Shown here: piece by piece, positions 1-8,846 of the stretch
Position numbering within the stretch: the stretch's first letter is position 1
How the letters are laid out: every line of letters begins with the position of its first letter
Source of the DNA: an uncultured Clostridia bacterium
GTDB taxonomy: Bacteria; Bacillota; Clostridia; UBA1381
Assembly: GCA_934476675.1 (NCBI GenBank)
Contig: CAKSOE010000001.1
Coordinates: 62,001-126,000 of the forward strand
Length of the DNA: 64,000 bases
Direction: 5' to 3'
The notes under the pieces: model-generated
What the model was told of the DNA's origin: nothing
What the model saw: the letters and a program-made list of their open reading frames with translations, nothing else
Database searches by the model: none
Made by a program: the position numbers and the translations under genes

Positions 1-1165
1 AAAGGCTGCGGATAAAATCCGTTCAGATTCAGATATTCTGGTAGTTATAGGTATAGGCGGCTCGTATCTCGGAGCAAGAGCGGCGGTTGAAATGCTTTCG
101 CACAGTTTTTCAAACGCGCTCAGCAAAGAAGAAAGAAAGAGCCCCCTTGTTGTATTTGCGGGAAACAGCATAAGCTCAACGTATCTTGCCGATTTGCTTG
201 AACTGTGCGAGGGTAAGGATATATCGGTAAACGTTATTTCAAAATCGGGAACAACAACCGAGCCTGCTATTGCTTTCAGGGTTTTCAAAGAACTGCTTGA
301 AGAAAAATACGGCAAGGAAGAAGCAAAGGGCAGAATTTATGCCACAACCGACCGCGCAAAGGGCGCGTTAAAGACGCTGTCCGACGCTGAGGGATATGAA
401 ACATTTGTTGTACCGGATAATGTTGGCGGACGTTTCAGCGTACTTACGGCAGTAGGACTTTTGCCTATTGCGGCGGCAGGTATTGATATAGAAGCAATGA
501 TGCAGGGCGCAAGAGACGCGCAGCATGAATATGCGTCGCCCGAATTATCGAAAAATGAATGTTATCAGTATGCGGCTGTAAGAAATGTTTTGGCAAGAAA
601 AGGCAAAACTATTGAAATGATGATAAACTTTGAACCGGCGCTCCATTATTTCGGCGAGTGGTGGAAACAGCTCTACGGTGAGAGCGAGGGCAAGGATAAC
701 AAAGGTATATTCCCGGCAGCTGCCGATTTTTCGAGTGATTTACATTCAATGGGACAGTATATTCAGCAGGGACAGAGACTGATGTTTGAAACGGCATTGC
801 TTGTTGATGAGCCGAGAAAAAATGTTACAATAAAGGAAACAGAGGATAACCTCGACGGTTTGAACTTCCTTGCAGGCAAAACGGTTGATTATGTAAATTC
901 AAAGGCTGCGCAGGGTACGGCTTTGGCTCACGTTGACGGCGGCGTTCCGAATCTTATCGTAAGAGTTCCGAGGCTTGACGCATATAATTTCGGATTTATG
1001 GTATATTTCTTTGAAAAGGCCTGCGGTATTTCGGGATATCTTCTCGGTGTAAATCCGTTCGACCAGCCGGGTGTTGAAGCATATAAGAAAAATATGTTTG
1101 CGCTTCTGGGAAAACCGGGATATGAAGATCAGAAAGCTGAAATAGAGAAAAGGCTTAACAAATAA
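1..1165 (+). CDS. pgi: Glucose-6-phosphate isomerase (5' truncated by window edge)
   Basis: Interconverts glucose-6-phosphate and fructose-6-phosphate in the cytoplasm. The reading frame is open from base 2, so the true start lies before the window. The upstream codons translate to the family signature GIGGSYLGA, ahead of the first in-window ATG at 92. Further family motifs are visible: SKSGTTTEPA (sugar-phosphate binding), GGRFSVLTAVGLLP and SMGQYIQQGQR. The C-terminus is complete. A GC-rich hairpin (1190-1219) without a clear U-run follows. Identity is certain; only the N-terminus is missing. Confidence 0.97.
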   Translation, partial: KAADKIRSDSDILVVIGIGGSYLGARAAVEMLSHSFSNALSKEERKSPLVVFAGNSISSTYLADLLELCEGKDISVNVISKSGTTTEPAIAFRVFKELLEEKYGKEEAKGRIYATTDRAKGALKTLSDAEGYETFVVPDNVGGRFSVLTAVGLLPIAAAGIDIEAMMQGARDAQHEYASPELSKNECYQYAAVRNVLARKGKTIEMMINFEPALHYFGEWWKQLYGESEGKDNKGIFPAAADFSSDLHSMGQYIQQGQRLMFETALLVDEPRKNVTIKETEDNLDGLNFLAGKTVDYVNSKAAQGTALAHVDGGVPNLIVRVPRLDAYNFGFMVYFFEKACGISGYLLGVNPFDQPGVEAYKKNMFALLGKPGYEDQKAEIEKRLNK

Positions 1166-1189
1166 ACCCGCAAAACATATGAACAGAAT

Positions 1190-1219
1190 GAACAGGCGGC
1201 AAAGTATTACTGCCTGTTC
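1190..1219 (+). other. Intergenic hairpin downstream of pgi
   Basis: The arms GAACAGGC (1190-1197) and GCCTGTTC (1212-1219) form an 8-bp stem. No T-run follows on the plus strand, so this may stabilise the 3' end or act as a weak, factor-dependent stop rather than as a canonical terminator. Confidence 0.45.
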
Positions 1220-1257
1220 ACTGAATAAAAAAATATTTTAAAAGGAGGAAGATTAAC

Positions 1258-1671
1258 ATGGTTGAACTTCTAATCGGAAAAAAAGGTACTGGAAAGACAA
1301 AGGCTCTTATAGAAAACGTAAATAATGCGTTATCTGTTGCAAAGGGCAATGTGGTATTTATCAGCAACAATACCTCGTCAAATATGTATGACATCAAATC
1401 AAAGGTAAGAATGGCTGATACATCGGAATTTGACATAGAAACATACAGTGAATTTTTAGGCTTTATCTGCGGCATTATAAGCCGTGACTTTGACATTACA
1501 AACATTTTTGTAGACGGTATTTTCAAAATTGTAGGTTCGGACAATCTTGAAGGTTTTGAGGAGTTTTTGACAAGACTTCAGGATTTAAGCGGTAAGTTTA
1601 ACATTTCATTTGTAATAAGCGTAAGCATTGACGCTGAAACAGCGCCGGATTATATCAAAAAATTAGCATAA
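1258..1671 (+). CDS. Small P-loop (Walker A) protein of unknown function
   Basis: A 137-aa soluble protein that opens directly with a Walker A loop, GKKGTGKT (residues 7-14). A hydrophobic strand ending in Asp (ITNIFVDG, about residues 81-88) is a plausible Walker B. The rest looks like a minimal RecA/ASCE core with no extra domain. The RBS AAGGAGG lies just upstream of the ATG. It sits between pgi and thrC, which says little about its job. Nucleotide binding is strongly suggested; any substrate or partner is unknown. It is too short to be a complete AAA+ ATPase or kinase of a familiar family. Confidence 0.8.
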   Translation: MVELLIGKKGTGKTKALIENVNNALSVAKGNVVFISNNTSSNMYDIKSKVRMADTSEFDIETYSEFLGFICGIISRDFDITNIFVDGIFKIVGSDNLEGFEEFLTRLQDLSGKFNISFVISVSIDAETAPDYIKKLA

Positions 1672-1698
1672 TCCGAAAATATTGGAGGTTTTACACAT

Positions 1699-3201
1699 AT
1701 GCAGTATCATAGCACGAGGGATAAGAGTATATCGGTAAGCGCGGCAGAAGCGATTAAAAAGGGTCTTAGCGAAGAAGGCGGACTTTTTGTACCGGACAGT
1801 TTCCCGGAGGTAACATTGGAAGAAATACAGGCGCTGGCACATAAATCTTATGTTGAGCGTGCAAAGTTTATATTAGGTAAATATCTTACGGATTTTACTG
1901 AGGAGGAGCTGGACAAATGCGTGACGAGCGCATATACAAAGGAAAAGTTTGAAACGGATGCGGTTGCGCCGTTGTATAAGCTCAACGACTCAACATATTT
2001 CCTTGAATTATGGCATGGTCCGACGTGTGCGTTTAAGGACATGGCGCTTCAGATTTTACCGCATTTTATGACCGTTGCGATGAAAAAGACAAATGAGGAT
2101 AAGGAGATAGTTATTCTTGTTGCAACATCGGGTGATACGGGAAAAGCGGCTCTTGAAGGCTTTAAGGACGTAAACGGCACAAGAATTATAGTATTCTATC
2201 CCGATAACGGCGTAAGCGAAATCCAAAAGCTGCAAATGATTACCCAGGAGGGAAACAATGTTTCCGTAGCAGCGGTTAAAGGTAATTTTGACGATGCGCA
2301 GAACGGTGTTAAGAAGATTTTCACGGATAATGCATATGCAGAGCTTCTGGCAAGAAATCAGTTTAAGCTTTCGAGCGCAAATTCTATCAACTGGGGCAGA
2401 CTTGTTCCGCAGATTGTGTATTATTTCTCGGCATATGCCGACTTGATAGACAATAACGAAATAAAGTGCGGTGACAAGATAAATGTCGTAGTTCCTACGG
2501 GAAATTTCGGAAATATTCTTGCGGCGTATTATGCAAGCAGAATGGGACTTCCGGTTGCGAAATTTATATGTGCGTCAAATGAAAACAATGTACTTACAGA
2601 CTTTATAAAGACGGGTGTATACAATAAGGTCAGAGATTTCCACACCACTATATCGCCGTCTATGGATATTCTTATATCGTCAAATCTCGAAAGATTTCTT
2701 TACGAGCTGACAGACAGAGACGATGCGCAGATAGCGGATTGGATGAAAAAACTGAATACAGAGGGTAAGTATGAGGTTACACCCGATGTAAAGGCAAAGC
2801 TTGATAAAATGTTCTACGGCGGCTGCTCAAATGATGCGGAAACAATGGCGTCAATAAAGAGCTGCGCGGACAAATATGATTATGTGACGGATACTCATAC
2901 AGCGGTTGCGAAATCGGTTTACGATAAGTACGTAAAGGAAACCGGAGATACAACAAAAACGGTTATTGCCTCAACGGCAAGTCCGTTCAAGTTCAATCAG
3001 AGTGTTCTTATTGCACTTGAAGATTATAATTTTGTTGCAGGCAAGGATGAATTTACTTTGCTTGAAGAGCTTTCGGAGAAAAGTGGTATGGAAATTCCGA
3101 AGTCGCTGTACGAGCTGAAAAACAAATCTGCTATATTTAACCTTGTATGCGATAAAATGCAGATGCAGCAGGTTGTAAGCGATTTTCTTATGGTTGAATA
3201 A
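1699..3201 (+). CDS. thrC: Threonine synthase
   Basis: PLP-dependent enzyme converting O-phosphohomoserine to threonine. The 500-aa length fits the long threonine synthase class. The N-terminus has the characteristic STRDKS/LSEEGGLFVP pattern. The PLP lysine lies in HGPTCAFKDMALQ (K113), followed by VATSGDTGKAALEGF and the phosphate-binding PTGNFGNILAAYYA. A good RBS (TTGGAGG) precedes the ATG. It ends 10 bases before a strong terminator. No hom or thrB is adjacent. Confidence 0.97.
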   Translation: MQYHSTRDKSISVSAAEAIKKGLSEEGGLFVPDSFPEVTLEEIQALAHKSYVERAKFILGKYLTDFTEEELDKCVTSAYTKEKFETDAVAPLYKLNDSTYFLELWHGPTCAFKDMALQILPHFMTVAMKKTNEDKEIVILVATSGDTGKAALEGFKDVNGTRIIVFYPDNGVSEIQKLQMITQEGNNVSVAAVKGNFDDAQNGVKKIFTDNAYAELLARNQFKLSSANSINWGRLVPQIVYYFSAYADLIDNNEIKCGDKINVVVPTGNFGNILAAYYASRMGLPVAKFICASNENNVLTDFIKTGVYNKVRDFHTTISPSMDILISSNLERFLYELTDRDDAQIADWMKKLNTEGKYEVTPDVKAKLDKMFYGGCSNDAETMASIKSCADKYDYVTDTHTAVAKSVYDKYVKETGDTTKTVIASTASPFKFNQSVLIALEDYNFVAGKDEFTLLEELSEKSGMEIPKSLYELKNKSAIFNLVCDKMQMQQVVSDFLMVE

Positions 3202-3211
3202 ATGCTTATAA

Positions 3212-3252
3212 GGAGGCTGCGGCAAAATTTATGTTTTGCACAGCCTCTTTTG
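3212..3252 (+). terminator. Rho-independent terminator after thrC
   Basis: A near-perfect hairpin pairs GAGGCTGC-GCAAAA with TTTTGC-CAGCCTC and is followed by TTTT. It separates thrC from galK. Confidence 0.8.
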
Positions 3253-3313
3253 GGCTGCTTTGATGTGCGTTTGAGCGGCTCTTTATTTTTTTAGAAAGGT
3301 ATGATGTATAAAA

Positions 3314-4603
3314 ATGTATAATACACAGGATATAAAAGAAAAATTAAGCGGAGGATTTTTTTGCGATCAGCTGGCATATTTGTATTCATGCAAAAAGGAT
3401 GAAACAAAAAAATATGCCGACAGATACCTTGCAGTGATAGACGGATTGGAAAGCACATTCGGCGAAGCCGATAAAGTTGCACTTTTCAGCGCACCCGGAC
3501 GTACCGAAATCGGCGGTAATCATACCGATCATCAGCATGGCTGCGTGCTTGCCGGCAGTGTAAATCTTGACGTTGTTGCTGCAGTTAAGCTTAACGGAAC
3601 AAATCAGGTACGCGTAAAGTCGGAGGGGTATGATACTGTAATTATCAATCTTGACGATTTGGAGATAAACAAGGAGCAGTACGGACAAACAATTTCTCTT
3701 ATAAAAGGCGTATTGAAAAAATTCAGCGATAAGGGCGTAAAGCTTTGCGGCTTTGATGCCTATGCGGTTTCAAATGTTTTAAAAGGCTCGGGACTTTCTT
3801 CATCGGCAGCATTTGAAATACTTGTTGCAACTATCGTTAATGAAATGTTTGCAAACGGCGGAGTAAGCAATGTGGAGCTGGCGCAGATAGGTCAGTTTGC
3901 AGAAAATGTTTATTTCGGAAAGCCGAGCGGTCTGCTGGATCAGATGGCGTCGTCTGTCGGTTCGGTGGTTGCGGTGGATTTTAAAGATAATACCAAGCCT
4001 GTTATAAAAAAAGTAGAGCTTGATTTGAATAAATACGGTTACGCGCTGTGCGTTGTGGACAGCGGTGCCGATCATGCGGATTTAACTCATGAATATGCCG
4101 CAATTACGGTTGAAATGAAGCTTGTGGCACAGTATTTCGGCAAGGAATTTTTGCGTGAGGTGGACGGAAAAGAGTTCATGGCGCATATAAAGGAAGTGCG
4201 TGCAGCTGTTAATAATGACAGAGCGATTTTAAGAGCCATGCATTTCTTTAACGAAAACCAACGTGCACAGGACGAGGCTAAGGCTTTGGAAGAAAATAAT
4301 TTTGATGAATTTTTAAGACTTAATAAAGAGTCGGGAAGATCATCATATATGTATTTGCAAAATGTGTATGCTGCAAGTATGCCTCAGACACAGGCTGTAT
4401 CACTCGCTTTGGCAATGTGTGATGAAATTCTCAGTGAAAGAGGATCGTACAGAGTTCACGGCGGAGGCTTTGCCGGTACGGTGCAGGCGTTTGTTCCGTT
4501 TGATATGCTTGATGAATTCAAAAACAGAATTGAAGCCGTATTCGGAGAGGGAATGTGTCACGTTCTTTCGATTCGTCCGGTCGGCGGTTATGTATTGAAA
4601 TAA
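3314..4603 (+). CDS. galK: Galactokinase
   Basis: GHMP kinase phosphorylating galactose at C1 (Leloir pathway). Its 429 aa is slightly longer than typical (about 390). Motif 1 is APGRTEIGGNHTDHQ (residues 60-74), the ATP loop is LKGSGLSSSAAFE (about 156-168) and motif 3 is VHGGGFAGTVQAF near the C-terminus. galT and galE are not adjacent. A strong terminator follows. The ATG at 3314 is preceded by AGAAAGG at good spacing. Confidence 0.95.
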   Translation: MYNTQDIKEKLSGGFFCDQLAYLYSCKKDETKKYADRYLAVIDGLESTFGEADKVALFSAPGRTEIGGNHTDHQHGCVLAGSVNLDVVAAVKLNGTNQVRVKSEGYDTVIINLDDLEINKEQYGQTISLIKGVLKKFSDKGVKLCGFDAYAVSNVLKGSGLSSSAAFEILVATIVNEMFANGGVSNVELAQIGQFAENVYFGKPSGLLDQMASSVGSVVAVDFKDNTKPVIKKVELDLNKYGYALCVVDSGADHADLTHEYAAITVEMKLVAQYFGKEFLREVDGKEFMAHIKEVRAAVNNDRAILRAMHFFNENQRAQDEAKALEENNFDEFLRLNKESGRSSYMYLQNVYAASMPQTQAVSLALAMCDEILSERGSYRVHGGGFAGTVQAFVPFDMLDEFKNRIEAVFGEGMCHVLSIRPVGGYVLK

Positions 4604-4605
4604 TG

Positions 4606-4645
4606 AAAAAGCTGCGGTAACGTATCTGTTAACCGCAGCTTTTTT
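4606..4645 (+). terminator. Terminator after galK
   Basis: The stem AAAAAGCTGCGGTTAAC-type (arms 4606-4621 and 4627-4645) ends in a run of six T. The 5' A-run makes it potentially bidirectional. Confidence 0.85.
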
Positions 4646-4664
4646 GCGTTATAATAATAACAGC

Positions 4665-4703
4665 AAAACGGCTCAAATCCATAAATGGGAATTGAGCCGT
4701 TTT
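4665..4703 (-). terminator. Terminator of the glmM-rsmG-parB unit
   Basis: Perfect 12-bp arms AAAACGGCTCAA (4665-4676) and TTGAGCCGTTTT (4692-4703) lie 11 bases past the ParB stop on the minus strand. The stem ends in TTTT on that strand. Confidence 0.75.
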
Positions 4704-4714
4704 GATATATATAA

Positions 4715-5596
4715 TCAGGAAAAAATTTTCCCCGCTTTTTCGGGCTGATTTTCGGTGTCTTGTGTGACCTGTGCATCGGGCAGTTTTTCGTCTTTGATTT
4801 TTCCGTCCTTGATTTTTATAATGTATTCAGTGCCCCAATCAAAGCTTTTTTCCTGCATTTGCGCGTCAACACCGCCCTTTTTTACAATATTTAACGAACG
4901 CTTGACTGTGTTTTTAAAAACGCTCATATCTGTGTCAGACAAGGGACGGTGAATATCCGGCGTTTCTTCATTTTCGAGCATTGAATCAATCAAATCATAG
5001 GTTTGCCGGAGATTCAGATGATTAAGACAAATACTTCTTGCCGCTTCAAGCTGCTTTTTTTCGTCCGAAATTCTTAATAATGCTCTTGCGTGATTTTCGG
5101 AAAGATTATATTCGCGGACAAGCTTTTTCACAAACGGAGAAAGCTTTAACAGCCGCATTTTATTTAAAATATTCATTTTTGTTCTGCCTGTTTTAAATGC
5201 CGCTTCATTTTCTGTAATACCTTTGTTTCGTATAAGATTTTCATAGCTTTGCGCAATCTCAAAAAATGACAAATCCTCGCGATGAAGATTCTCCAAAAGA
5301 GAAAGCAGGGCGGAGGTCTGTGAATTTGTGTTGATTATCACTGACGGAATCTTCTTATAACCGAGAGCACAGCAAGCACGAAAACGTCTTTCGCCTGTGA
5401 CAAGCTCATATTCCGAACCGCACCTGCGCACGGTAACGGGCTGAATAAGTCCGAATTCGCGTATTGAATTTTTTAATTCCTCCATAGCATTTTCATCAAA
5501 GTATTTGCGCGGCTGGTCGGGGTTTTGCGATATTAAATCAACGGGAATGGAAACTATTTTGTTTCCATCTCCGGTTTTTTTTAAAATATTAAACAT
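4715..5596 (-). CDS. ParB/Noc family chromosome-segregation DNA-binding protein
   Basis: A 293-aa ParB-family CTPase. The N-terminal nuclease/CTP-fold motif TGERRFRA is at residues 67-74 and LLENLHREDLSFFE follows at about 100-113. The central helix-turn-helix lies around NENEAAFKTGRTKMNILNK. The acidic/amide-rich C-terminus would hold the dimerisation segment. Its place downstream of rsmG matches Noc in Bacillus, but there is no soj/parA, mnmG or mnmE beside it, so ParB and Noc cannot be separated here. The start is supported by TGAGG about 8 bases upstream. A long structured leader (5597-5805) precedes it. Confidence 0.9.
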   Translation of the reverse strand: MFNILKKTGDGNKIVSIPVDLISQNPDQPRKYFDENAMEELKNSIREFGLIQPVTVRRCGSEYELVTGERRFRACCALGYKKIPSVIINTNSQTSALLSLLENLHREDLSFFEIAQSYENLIRNKGITENEAAFKTGRTKMNILNKMRLLKLSPFVKKLVREYNLSENHARALLRISDEKKQLEAARSICLNHLNLRQTYDLIDSMLENEETPDIHRPLSDTDMSVFKNTVKRSLNIVKKGGVDAQMQEKSFDWGTEYIIKIKDGKIKDEKLPDAQVTQDTENQPEKAGKIFS

Positions 5597-5636
5597 TTTT
5601 TATGCCTCATATGTAAGATGATTAATTAAGAGCAAA

Positions 5637-5805
5637 CAGCAATAATGAAATGTACTGATGAAAGTTTACCGGTGCTGTAAAAACTGACACACATTATTGC
5701 TGCTCACCCTCGGTGGTGGAAGGTGTAAGACATACTTTGGGGGTGGAGCGAAGCCTTGGGGAAACTCCGCTCCTTGGTAGTATCTTTTCAGATACTCTGT
5801 CTTAC
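5637..5805 (-). ncRNA. Candidate structured RNA / 5' leader of the ParB gene
   Basis: The gap between rsmG and parB folds almost completely. P1 is 5725-5732 with 5798-5805 (8 bp perfect). It encloses P2 (AGTATC/GATACT, 5779-5784 with 5791-5796) and P3 (GGAGCG/CGCTCC, 5745-5750 with 5768-5773), giving a three-way junction. P4 is CACCCTC/GAAGGTG (5705-5711 with 5719-5725, one wobble). P5 is an 11-bp perfect stem, 5637-5647 with 5692-5702. A sigma-A -10 (TATAAT) on the minus strand sits just upstream at 5813-5818. I cannot match it to a named RNA class. No U-run follows, so it is probably a leader rather than a terminated sRNA. Confidence 0.55.
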
Positions 5806-5812
5806 AAGAACT

Positions 5813-5818
5813 ATTATA
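5813..5818 (-). promoter_or_regulatory. Sigma-A -10 element upstream of the parB leader
   Basis: Perfect TATAAT on the minus strand within ATGTTATAATAG. The region upstream is T-rich with no clean TTGACA (nearest candidates TTTATT or TTGCTT at non-ideal spacing). It would start transcription near 5806, exactly at the P1 stem of the structured leader. Confidence 0.5.
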
Positions 5819-5884
5819 ACATAATTTCAAAAAAAATAAAGCAAATTCGTCCGACAAAATTCGCCTTATTTCAACAATTCCTAT

Positions 5885-6613
5885 TTATTTCTTCAAATTA
5901 TAACATTGTTCGGCAGAAAATTTTGACGCAATTCCGGGTTTTCTGGGGAACCGTATCGGAGTATGTCGCACTTTTTTTATGATAATTATGCGATGTTTCA
6001 GCTCCGAATATGGTATTTGCGTCTCAAAAACGTCCTTAACCTCGCCGCCGAGGATTGAAATTGTACGTTTTGCGGAAATAAGTTCTTCATCTGCCGCGGG
6101 ACCTTTAAGCGCCAGAAAATATCCGCCAACCTTTACAAAAGGCAGACAAAATTCAGAAAGCAGAGTCAGATTTGCAACCGCTCTTGACACCGCAGTGTCA
6201 AATTTTTCACGGTAAGTTCTGTTTTGTCCTCCGTCCTCTGCACGTGAATGAACAAATTCAATGTCCGGAATACCAAGCTCCTCCGAAACCGCCTTTAAAA
6301 AATTTATACGTTTATTAAGCGAATCAAGGAGAGTAAGAGATATATCCGGTTTTGCAATTTTTAAAACCAATCCCGGAAAACCGGCTCCGGTTCCCACATC
6401 TATAACACGTCCTTTGACATGGTTTGTGCATAATGCGCTCAAACTGTCAAGAAAATGCTTAACAGCTATGCCCTTGTCGTCCGTTATTGCGGTAAGATTG
6501 ATTTTTTGATTCCATTCTTTGAGCAGTGCGGCATAAGCTTGAAGCTGTGACAGCTGTGTGCTGTCAAGCTCCAATCCCAGTTCGCCGCATCCGTTTGCTA
6601 ATATATCACGCAT
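5885..6613 (-). CDS. rsmG: 16S rRNA (guanine-N7)-methyltransferase RsmG (GidB)
   Basis: SAM-dependent methyltransferase modifying G527 of 16S rRNA. The 242-aa length is normal. Family features are the N-terminal helix with LLKEWNQKINLTAI, the SAM-binding loop VIDVGTGAGFPGL, LLDSLNKRINFL, and the HSRAED stretch (about 140-145). Its ATG overlaps the glmM stop by one base (TGATG), so the two are translationally coupled. Linkage to a ParB-family gene is a classical near-origin arrangement, although mnmG/mnmE are missing. Confidence 0.95.
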   Translation of the reverse strand: MRDILANGCGELGLELDSTQLSQLQAYAALLKEWNQKINLTAITDDKGIAVKHFLDSLSALCTNHVKGRVIDVGTGAGFPGLVLKIAKPDISLTLLDSLNKRINFLKAVSEELGIPDIEFVHSRAEDGGQNRTYREKFDTAVSRAVANLTLLSEFCLPFVKVGGYFLALKGPAADEELISAKRTISILGGEVKDVFETQIPYSELKHRIIIIKKVRHTPIRFPRKPGIASKFSAEQCYNLKK

Positions 6614-7962
6614 CAGCCTAAAATTCTTTCTATCATGTCAGCAAGCTCTTTGGCTTTTTTGCCGATGTATTTTTTATCCTTGCCCTCAATCATAACACGA
6701 ACAAGCGGCTCCGTGCCGGACGGTCTTATAAGAACCCGACCCTCGCCTGCAAATTCGTCCTCAAGCGCTTTGCAAGCTGCGGCAATTTCGGGATTTTCGA
6801 GATATGCCTGTTTATTTTCGGGTTTTACAACAGCGTTGCAGAGAACCTGCGGCATTACTTCAACGATTGCCGCGGCTTTGGAGGCTTTCATGCCGGTTTT
6901 TTTAAGAACGGAAAGGAACTGCAATGCACTCACCAAACCGTCACCGGTTGTGTTGAAGTCAAGGAAAATAATATGTCCCGACTGTTCGCCGCCTATGTTA
7001 TAGCCGTTTTTAAGCATTTCTTCAAGTACGTATCTGTCGCCGACTTTTGTCTTGGGAATATCAATTCCCATTTTTTCACCTGCAATAAACAATCCCAGAT
7101 TACTCATAACAGTTGCAACAAGCGTGTTTTGTTTAAGCGTTCCGTTTTTACGCATAAAATCCGCGCATACAGCCATTACCTGGTCACCGTCGATAACATT
7201 GCCCTTTTCGTCAACGGCAAGCATTCTGTCTGCGTCGCCGTCAAAAGCGATACCGACATCCGCACCGATTGAAACTGTATATGACTGCAAGCTTTCGAGA
7301 TGAGTTGAACCGCATTTGTCGTTGATATTTACGCCGTTCGGTGTGTTGTGGATTGCCTCAACGCTTGCTCCAAGCTTGTTTAGCGCCTTAAATGCCGTCT
7401 GATAGCTTGCGCCGTTTGCACAGTCGATGGCAACTTTTATTCCTTCAAGAGTGCAGTCGATAGTCGAGCAGGCGAAGTTTACATAATCTTCAATAGCATT
7501 GTGATTCGCACTTACATATCCAACCTTACCGTGGGTAGGCAAATCTTCAATGGTTCTTTCACCGAGGATATATGATTCTATTTCGTTTTCTATTCCGTCC
7601 GACAGCTTATATCCGTCGCCGTTAAAGAATTTTATTCCGTTGTATTCGCATGGATTGTGCGACGCTGAAATAACAACGCCGGCATCGGCCTTATATAGGC
7701 GTGTAAGATACGCTACTGCCGGAGTGGGGATAACGCCTAACGGAATAACCTTTGCGCCCATTGAGCAAAGTCCTGCCGTCAATGCCGCTTCGAGCATATC
7801 ACCGGATTTTCTTGTATCTTTTCCTATAAGTATTCGCGGTCTTTTTGATGTGTGCTTTGTAAGCACATAAGCGCCGCACTGACCTGTTTTAAATGCCAGT
7901 TCCGCAGTAAGCTCTTTGTTGGCAATGCCGCGGATACCGTCTGTTCCGAACAATTTTCCCAT
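6613..7962 (-). CDS. glmM: Phosphoglucosamine mutase
   Basis: Converts glucosamine-6-phosphate to glucosamine-1-phosphate for UDP-GlcNAc and peptidoglycan synthesis. The 449-aa length is typical. The phosphoserine loop is ISASHNPCEYNGIKFF with catalytic Ser101. The Mg-binding loop is FDGDADRMLAVD, the sugar-binding loop GGEQSGHIIF, and the phosphate loop RPSGTEPLVRVM. The N-terminus FGTDGIRG is diagnostic. It is first in the minus-strand unit glmM-rsmG-parB. The RBS AAAGGAGG precedes the ATG. Confidence 0.96.
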   Translation of the reverse strand: MGKLFGTDGIRGIANKELTAELAFKTGQCGAYVLTKHTSKRPRILIGKDTRKSGDMLEAALTAGLCSMGAKVIPLGVIPTPAVAYLTRLYKADAGVVISASHNPCEYNGIKFFNGDGYKLSDGIENEIESYILGERTIEDLPTHGKVGYVSANHNAIEDYVNFACSTIDCTLEGIKVAIDCANGASYQTAFKALNKLGASVEAIHNTPNGVNINDKCGSTHLESLQSYTVSIGADVGIAFDGDADRMLAVDEKGNVIDGDQVMAVCADFMRKNGTLKQNTLVATVMSNLGLFIAGEKMGIDIPKTKVGDRYVLEEMLKNGYNIGGEQSGHIIFLDFNTTGDGLVSALQFLSVLKKTGMKASKAAAIVEVMPQVLCNAVVKPENKQAYLENPEIAAACKALEDEFAGEGRVLIRPSGTEPLVRVMIEGKDKKYIGKKAKELADMIERILG

Positions 7963-8063
7963 ACTATTTTCCTCCTTTAATCAGGAAATATACATTACAA
8001 TTATTAAATTATATAATACAAACATTCTAATGTAAACCGATTTCATCAATTTGTAAACAAAAT

Positions 8064-8708
8064 TTATATATTAAAAAATATTTTCTTAACCGTATCGTAC
8101 AAATCGGAAACGTTATTTGCAAAATACTTGCAGCCATCAAGTTCTCCGGGTGCAGCATAGCCGTATTTTGCAGCAATAAAATGTATACCGTTATCTTTGG
8201 CGCCCTGAAGGTCATATATTCTGTCGCCGATCATGACGGTGTTGCAGACAGGTGCGGAAAGCTTTTTCATAACGCTTCGTATGACATCTGATTTTGTGCC
8301 TCTTCCGTCCATGCCGCAGCCCTCAACCAGTGTCATATACGGCTTTATGCCGTAGCGTTCAACAATAGGCATTGCCTGAACGGTCGGTTTGCTTGTGGCA
8401 ACGGCAAGCGTAAAACCGTCATTTTTAAGTTTCTTTAAAACATCAATAATTCCGTCGTATGCTTTGTTTTCAAACATTCCGGTCGGGACAAAACGCTCAC
8501 GATAGAAGCCAACTGCATTTTCGGCATCCGATTCCGAAAGTCCGTACAGAATAAACTGTTCCTTTAACGGCGGCCCGACAAAGCTTATAAGCTCCTCGGG
8601 ACGGCGGTGAATATTAAAGTGTTCAAGGGCATAGCTCACGCAGTTTGTAATGCCTGTTTTTGAATCGGTGAGTGTGCCGTCAAGGTCAAACAGAATAAAT
8701 TTAGTCAA
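8064..8708 (-). CDS. HAD-superfamily phosphatase (phosphoglycolate phosphatase-like)
   Basis: A 214-aa haloacid-dehalogenase hydrolase, probably a small-molecule phosphatase of the Gph/PpaX type. Motif I is FDLDGTLTDS at the N-terminus, motif II is VATSKPT, and motif III/IV is MIGDRIYDLQGAKDNGI. The cap is the helical C1 type. The frame extends to an ATG at 8741, but I place the start at TTG 8706-8708: GGAGGG lies 7 bases upstream and the protein then begins TKFILFDLDGT as in homologues. Substrate unknown. Confidence 0.88.
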   Translation of the reverse strand: MTKFILFDLDGTLTDSKTGITNCVSYALEHFNIHRRPEELISFVGPPLKEQFILYGLSESDAENAVGFYRERFVPTGMFENKAYDGIIDVLKKLKNDGFTLAVATSKPTVQAMPIVERYGIKPYMTLVEGCGMDGRGTKSDVIRSVMKKLSAPVCNTVMIGDRIYDLQGAKDNGIHFIAAKYGYAAPGELDGCKYFANNVSDLYDTVKKIFFNI

Positions 8709-8846
8709 AAAAATACCCTCCAAGCGGTAAAATGTTAGCAATAAATTGTATTGAAATTTTTATCACTTTACTATATAATACTATTGTTTACGAAAAAATG
8801 CAAGACAAATCGGATATTTTGTCGAAAAAGAAGGGAAATGATTTTT

